NCBI RefSeq assembly: GCF_936925435.1 | Contig: NZ_CAKZHQ010000047.1 | Coordinates: 62,001-126,000, forward strand | Source of the DNA: an uncultured Ramlibacter sp. | GTDB taxonomy: Bacteria > Pseudomonadota > Gammaproteobacteria > Burkholderiales > Burkholderiaceae_C | Direction: 5' to 3' | DNA: 64,000 nucleotides | In this document: positions 59,928 to 64,000 of the stretch, piece by piece | How positions within the stretch are numbered: the stretch's first letter is position 1 | Layout: every line of letters begins with the position of its first letter | The notes under the pieces: generated by a model | What the model was told of the DNA's origin: nothing | The model's input: only the letters and a program-made list of their open reading frames with translations | The model's database searches: none | Translations under genes and position numbers: made by a program

Positions 59928-60875
59928 ATGAACCAACTCGACGCGCTCAAGCAGTTCACCACCGTGGTCGCCGACACCGGCGACTTCCGCCAGCTGGCGC
60001 AGTTCCAGCCGCAGGACGCCACGACCAATCCCTCGCTCATCCTCAAGGCGGTGCAAAAGCCCGAGTACGCGCCGCTGCTCCAGGAGACGATGGCCAGGTA
60101 CCGCACGGCGCCGCTGGACGAGGCCATGGACCGCCTGCTGGTGCGCTTCGGCACCGAGATCCTGTCCATCATCCCCGGCCGGGTCTCGACCGAGGTCGAT
60201 GCGCGCCTGAGCTTCGACACCAATGCCACCCTGACGCGCGGCGAGCGCATCATCGATCTGTACCGCGCCGCCGGCGTGCCCACCGAGCGCGTGCTGATCA
60301 AGGTCGCCGCCACCTGGGAAGGTATCCAGGCGGCCGCCGCCCTGGAGCAGCGCGGCATCCGTACCAACCTCACGCTGCTGTTCTCCTTTGCCCAGGCTGT
60401 GGCCTGCGGCCAGGCCAGGGTGCAGCTGATCTCGCCTTTTGTCGGGCGCATCTACGACTGGTACAAGAAGAGCGCCGGCAGCAGCTGGGACGAGGCCGCC
60501 AGGGCCGGCGCCAACGATCCCGGCGTGCAGTCCGTGCGCCAGATCTACCAGCACTACAAGCATTTCGGCATCGCCACCGAGGTGATGGGGGCGAGCTTTC
60601 GCAACCTGGGCCAGATCACCGCTTTGGCCGGCTGCGACCTGCTGACCATCAGCCCGGAGCTGCTGGCCCAGCTGGCCGCCAGCGATGCGCCGCTGGAGCG
60701 CGCGCTCGACCCGCAAGCGGCCAAGAGCATGGCGTTGGAGCCAGTGAACTACGACGAGGCGGGCTTTCGCTATGCGCTCAATGAGGATGCGATGGCCACC
60801 GACAAGCTGGCCGAGGGCATCCGTGCTTTCGCCGCCGATGCGGTCAAGCTCGAACAGCTGATGAAGGCGGCCTGA
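59928..60875 (+). CDS. tal: Transaldolase
   Basis: This 315-residue TalB-type enzyme has the Schiff-base Lys in [27 protein letters not shown] at the N-terminus and [12 protein letters not shown] with phosphate-binding residues. [31 protein letters not shown] closes the barrel. It exchanges three-carbon units in the pentose phosphate pathway. pgi begins 2 bp after its stop. Confidence 0.93.
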   Translation: MNQLDALKQFTTVVADTGDFRQLAQFQPQDATTNPSLILKAVQKPEYAPLLQETMARYRTAPLDEAMDRLLVRFGTEILSIIPGRVSTEVDARLSFDTNATLTRGERIIDLYRAAGVPTERVLIKVAATWEGIQAAAALEQRGIRTNLTLLFSFAQAVACGQARVQLISPFVGRIYDWYKKSAGSSWDEAARAGANDPGVQSVRQIYQHYKHFGIATEVMGASFRNLGQITALAGCDLLTISPELLAQLAASDAPLERALDPQAAKSMALEPVNYDEAGFRYALNEDAMATDKLAEGIRAFAADAVKLEQLMKAA

Positions 60876-60877
60876 GC

Positions 60878-62476
60878 ATGGCCACTGCCGCCCCGGTCTG
60901 GCCGCGCTGCGACGAAACGCCTGCTTGGCACCAGCTGCAGCAGGCGTTCGCAAGCAGTGGCCGCACGTTCGATCTGCGAGCCGCCTTCGCAAGCGATGCG
61001 AACCGCTTCCAGGCCTTCAGCCAGGAAGCGCCCCATGTCTTCGCCGACCTGTCCAAGAACCTGGTGGACGCGCCCACGCAGTCGCTGCTGCTGGCGCTGG
61101 CGCGCCAGTGCGCTCTGGAAGCGCAGCGTGACGCGATGCTCTCCGGTGCCGCGGTCAACAACACGGAAAACCGTTCTGTTCTCCATGTTTTGTTGAGAAA
61201 ACAGGCCGCAGCCCCCGGCAATACTTCCGATGCAGCTATTGAAAACATAGCAAGCAAGCTGTCCGACGTGGCGGCAACACGCGACGCCATGCTGGCCTAC
61301 GCGCAGCAGGTGCGTGCCGATGCGGCCATCACCGACATCGTCAACATCGGCATCGGCGGCTCCGACCTGGGGCCGCAGATGGCGGTGCTGGCGCTCGACG
61401 GCCTGGCCACGCCGGGGCGGCGCCTGCACTTCGTGTCCAACGTGGACGGCCACGAGCTGGCGGCCGTGCTGGCCAGGGTCGAGCCGCGCAGCACGCTGTT
61501 CCTGGTCGCCTCCAAGACCTTCACCACGGTGGAGACCATGACCAACGCGCGCTCGGCGCGCGACTGGTTCCTGGCCCATGGCGGCACCGACGTGGCCCGC
61601 CATTTCGCCGCGCTGACGACCAACGTGCAGGCGGCGCGCGACTTCGGCATCAGCACCACCTTCGGCTTCTGGGACTGGGTGGGCGGGCGCTATTCCCTCT
61701 GGTCGGCCATCGGCCTGCCGATCGCCATTGCCATCGGCGCGCAGGGCTTTCGCGAGCTGCTGGCGGGCGCGCAGGCGATGGACGAGCACTTCGCCAGCGC
61801 GCCGCTGGAGCGCAACCTGCCGGTGCGCCTGGCCTTGCTGGACGTCTGGTACCGCAACTTCCACGGTTTCAGCAGCCGCAGCATTGCTCCGTACCACAGC
61901 GCGCTGCGCCGGCTGCCGGCCTACCTGCAGCAGCTGGAGATGGAGAGCAACGGCAAGCGGGTGGACCGCCACGGCCGGCTGCTGCCCTTTGGCACGGCGC
62001 CGGTGCTGTGGGGCGAGCCCGGCACCAATGGCCAGCACGCCTACTTCCAGATGCTGCACCAGGGCACGGACGTGGTGCCGGTGGAGTTCATCGCGGTCAA
62101 GCAGGCGGCGCACAAGCTGGCCGGCCACCACACGCAGCTGCTGGCCAATGTGCTGGCGCAGGCCCAGGCCCTGATGCAGGGCAAGGCCGATGCGGGTGGC
62201 CACAAGGATTTTCCCGGCAACCGGCCCAGCACCATGCTGGTGCTGGAACGCCTGGATGCGGCCAGCCTGGGCGCCCTGATCGCGCTGCAGGAACACCGCG
62301 TGTTCTGCAGCGGCGCGCTGTGGGGCATTAACAGCTTCGACCAATGGGGTGTGGAGTTGGGCAAGGTGCTGGCCGGCGACATCGCGCCGCGCTTTGCCAG
62401 CGGTGATCTTCGCGGCCTGGACGGCTCCACCGCCGGCCTGCTGCAGCGCCTGCGCAGCCCAGATGTGACTTCCTGA
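60878..62476 (+). CDS. pgi: Glucose-6-phosphate isomerase
   Basis: This 532-residue enzyme has VNIGIGGSDLGPQMAV, FLVASKTFTTVETMTNA, TFGFWDWVGGRYSLWSAIGL, GTNGQHAYFQMLHQGTD and the C-terminal INSFDQWGVELGK. It interconverts glucose- and fructose-6-phosphate. Residues 112-125 (APGNTSDAAIENI) come from a 41-bp repeat copy in a surface-type segment that is variable in the family, just after NTENRSVLHVLLR. Translation is probably coupled to tal. Confidence 0.93.
   Translation: MATAAPVWPRCDETPAWHQLQQAFASSGRTFDLRAAFASDANRFQAFSQEAPHVFADLSKNLVDAPTQSLLLALARQCALEAQRDAMLSGAAVNNTENRSVLHVLLRKQAAAPGNTSDAAIENIASKLSDVAATRDAMLAYAQQVRADAAITDIVNIGIGGSDLGPQMAVLALDGLATPGRRLHFVSNVDGHELAAVLARVEPRSTLFLVASKTFTTVETMTNARSARDWFLAHGGTDVARHFAALTTNVQAARDFGISTTFGFWDWVGGRYSLWSAIGLPIAIAIGAQGFRELLAGAQAMDEHFASAPLERNLPVRLALLDVWYRNFHGFSSRSIAPYHSALRRLPAYLQQLEMESNGKRVDRHGRLLPFGTAPVLWGEPGTNGQHAYFQMLHQGTDVVPVEFIAVKQAAHKLAGHHTQLLANVLAQAQALMQGKADAGGHKDFPGNRPSTMLVLERLDAASLGALIALQEHRVFCSGALWGINSFDQWGVELGKVLAGDIAPRFASGDLRGLDGSTAGLLQRLRSPDVTS
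61211..61251. repeat. 41-bp dispersed repeat, copy D
   Basis: GCCCCCG, then GCAATACTTCCGATGCA, then the core GCTATTGAAAACATAGC. It shares CAATACT and the core arms GCTAT/ATAGC with copy B. It is the only copy whose host gene is on the plus strand, so it is translated in the opposite sense. Confidence 0.72.
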
Positions 62477-62547
62477 CTGGCGCATTCGCGCCGGGCCGCA
62501 TACCATGCCCTCGCACCTATCCCGGTGGTGAACATGAGGAGTGAGCG

Positions 62548-62922
62548 ATGGAAGAGATCCAGAAGGCGGTCAAAACCTGCCTGAGCAAGTACGCCGACTT
62601 CAATGGCCGCGCGGCCCGGCCGGAGTTCTGGTGGTTCATCCTGGCCCAGGTGGTGGTCAGCCTCGTCCTGAGCATGGTGGCGCCGGTGCTGGGCTGGCTC
62701 TTTTCCCTGGCCATGATCGTGCCCACCGTGGCGGCCGGCTCGCGCCGTCTGCATGACATCGGCAAAAGCGGCTGGTTGCAGCTGGTCGGCTTCATCCCGC
62801 TGATCGGCTGGATTCTCCTGGTCTACTGGGCGGCCCAGCCTGGCGAGGCGCGCAGCAACCAGTACGGCCTGACGCCGCAGGACGCGGAGCTGCCGGCCAC
62901 CGTGATGCCCGGCGAACAATAA
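62548..62922 (+). CDS. DUF805 small membrane protein
   Basis: This 124-residue protein starts MEEIQKAVKTCLSKYADFNGRAARPEFWWF, the DUF805 hallmark, with three or four hydrophobic segments (VVSLVLSMVAPVLGWLFSLAMIVPTVAA, LVGFIPLIGWILLVYW) and the SRRLHDIGKSGW motif between. It ends with a short polar tail. The function is unknown. It converges on groL, with a bidirectional terminator in the gap. Confidence 0.85.
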   Translation: MEEIQKAVKTCLSKYADFNGRAARPEFWWFILAQVVVSLVLSMVAPVLGWLFSLAMIVPTVAAGSRRLHDIGKSGWLQLVGFIPLIGWILLVYWAAQPGEARSNQYGLTPQDAELPATVMPGEQ

Positions 62923-62948
62923 AAAAGGGCCGCTTGCGCGGCCCTTTT
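62921..62948. terminator. Bidirectional Rho-independent terminator between DUF805 gene and groL
   Basis: A6 precedes GGGCCGC-TTGC-GCGGCCC, which is followed by T4. Read leftward it gives six T after the hairpin, fitting groL; read rightward it gives four T and fits the DUF805 gene. Confidence 0.88.
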
Positions 62949-62974
62949 GCTTTGAGCGTGAGCTCAGGCGGACA

Positions 62975-64000
62975 TTACATGTCCATGCCGCCCATACCAC
63001 CCATGCCGCCCATGCCGCCACCGCCCATGCCGCCGCCGGCAGCTTCTTCCTTGGGGGCTTCAGCAACCATGGCTTCGGTCGTGAGCATCAGCGAAGCGAC
63101 GGAGGCTGCGTTCTGCAGGGCAGTGCGCGTCACCTTGGTCGGGTCCAGGATGCCCATTTCGATCATGTCGCCGTAGGTGTCGTTGGCGGCGTTGAAGCCG
63201 TAGTTGCCCTTGCCGGCCAGCACGGCGTTGACCACGACGGAGGCTTCGCCGCCGGCGTTGTAGACGATCTCGCGCAGGGGCGCTTCGATGGCGCGCAGCA
63301 CCAGCTTGATGCCGGCGTCCTGGTCGGCGTTGTCGCCCTTGATGGTGCCAGCAGACTGCTTGGCGCGCAGCAGCGCAACGCCGCCGCCAGCCACGATGCC
63401 TTCTTCAACGGCGGCACGGGTGGCGTGCAGCGCGTCTTCCACGCGGGCCTTCTTTTCCTTCATCTCGACTTCGGTGGCAGCGCCAACCTTGATCACGGCA
63501 ACACCGCCGGCCAGCTTGGCCACGCGCTCTTGCAGCTTTTCACGGTCGTAGTCGGACGTGGCTTCCTCGATCTGCACGCGGATCTGCTTGACGCGCGCTT
63601 CGATGTCACCAGCGGCGCCGGCGCCGTCGATCACGGTGGTGTTTTCCTTGCCCACTTCGATGCGCTTGGCCTGGCCCAGGTCGGCCAGCGTGACCTTCTC
63701 GAGCGTCAGGCCGATTTCTTCGGCGATGACCTTGCCGCCGGTCAGGATGGCGATGTCTTCCAGCATGGCCTTGCGGCGGTCGCCGAAGCCAGGGGCCTTG
63801 ACGGCGACAACCTTGAGGATGCCGCGCAGCGTGTTGACCACCAGGGTCGCCAGGGCTTCGCCCTCGACTTCTTCGGCAATGATCAGCAGCGGACGGCCGG
63901 CCTTGGCGACCTGCTCCAGAACGGGCAGCAGGTCACGGATGTTGCTGATCTTCTTGTCGAACAGCAGCACGAAGGGGTTGTCCAGCAACGCCGATTGCTT
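62975..64000 (-). CDS. groL: Chaperonin GroEL, C-terminal part
   Basis: The C-terminal 341 residues of the 60-kDa chaperonin; the 5' part is to the right of the window. It covers part of the apical domain and the equatorial return: [50 protein letters not shown], and the ATP-site segment [26 protein letters not shown]. The tail is the usual GGM repeat ([14 protein letters not shown]). Confidence 0.96.
   Translation of the reverse strand, partial: KQSALLDNPFVLLFDKKISNIRDLLPVLEQVAKAGRPLLIIAEEVEGEALATLVVNTLRGILKVVAVKAPGFGDRRKAMLEDIAILTGGKVIAEEIGLTLEKVTLADLGQAKRIEVGKENTTVIDGAGAAGDIEARVKQIRVQIEEATSDYDREKLQERVAKLAGGVAVIKVGAATEVEMKEKKARVEDALHATRAAVEEGIVAGGGVALLRAKQSAGTIKGDNADQDAGIKLVLRAIEAPLREIVYNAGGEASVVVNAVLAGKGNYGFNAANDTYGDMIEMGILDPTKVTRTALQNAASVASLMLTTEAMVAEAPKEEAAGGGMGGGGMGGMGGMGGMDM

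Noticed and set aside
1..64000. CRISPR array, prophage, insertion sequences, tRNA or rRNA genes
   Set aside because: I looked for regularly spaced repeats, transposase or integrase motifs, att-like ends and tRNA cloverleaf patterns and saw none; the only repeats are the short dispersed units described.

Overview
The window looks like chromosomal DNA from a high-GC beta-proteobacterium of the order Burkholderiales, most likely family Comamonadaceae. The evidence is the strong GC bias at third codon positions, a Bug-type solute receptor, Burkholderiales-type gene neighbours (pyrE/xth, zwf-hexR, tal-pgi, groL, a Comamonas-type porin), a GC-rich double-hairpin repeat, and AT-rich GCTAT...ATAGC repeats that I recall from that family. 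I see no rRNA, tRNA, insertion sequence, prophage or CRISPR array. About 55 genes are supported. One of them, an esterase, is frameshifted, and pyrE and groL are cut by the window edges.

Layout. 1-7.3 kb: pyrE (partial), xth, a DASS anion transporter, outer-membrane phospholipase pldA, a small secreted protein, Rep helicase and an AEC-family transporter. 7.3-18.3 kb: a long minus-strand run of closely packed genes: binding protein, permease and ATPase of a ferric-type ABC transporter, a type-B esterase (frameshifted), a CoA-transferase, two enoyl-CoA hydratases, a Bug receptor, a quinone oxidoreductase and a GST. A GntR/FCD regulator is divergent from it. This reads as uptake, ester hydrolysis, CoA activation and beta-oxidation-like breakdown of an unidentified substrate. 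19-30 kb: a class V aminotransferase, an unusual biotin-carrier/carboxyltransferase fusion, a DapA-like protein lacking expected active-site residues, arginase, a three-PAS histidine kinase coupled to an acyl-CoA synthetase, a RIO kinase and small proteins. 30-39.7 kb: a type II secretion locus (gspG-H-I-J-K-L-M-N-D-E with divergent gspC) that has no gspF. 39.7-43.9 kb: cobC, cobS, ilvA, a predicted sRNA, osmC and coq7. 44-53 kb: a porin, a DUF3047 lipoprotein and a dipeptide-type ABC operon with an M20 amidohydrolase inside it. 53-64 kb: hexR and zwf on the minus strand, divergent from a ferric-type ABC transporter followed by tal and pgi; then a DUF805 protein and the 3' part of groL.

The most notable signals are these. 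(1) A five-copy dispersed 41-bp repeat with constant internal spacing (7+17+17) is embedded in coding sequences in different reading phases; two copies supply the hydrophobic core of signal peptides. (2) A predicted ~94-nt sRNA upstream of ilvA has three stem-loops and anti-Shine-Dalgarno-like pyrimidine tracts. (3) Two matching palindromes lie at the predicted start sites of zwf-hexR and of the divergent transporter-tal-pgi operon, which suggests that the transporter belongs to the HexR central-carbon regulon. (4) The GspE ATPase has lost its Cys-rich zinc module. (5) GATAAT boxes sit exactly 6 nt before three start codons, suggesting leaderless mRNAs.

The coordinates come from reading the sequence. 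Start codons were chosen by Shine-Dalgarno spacing or by recalled family N-termini where stated. All family assignments rest on motif recognition, not on database searches.
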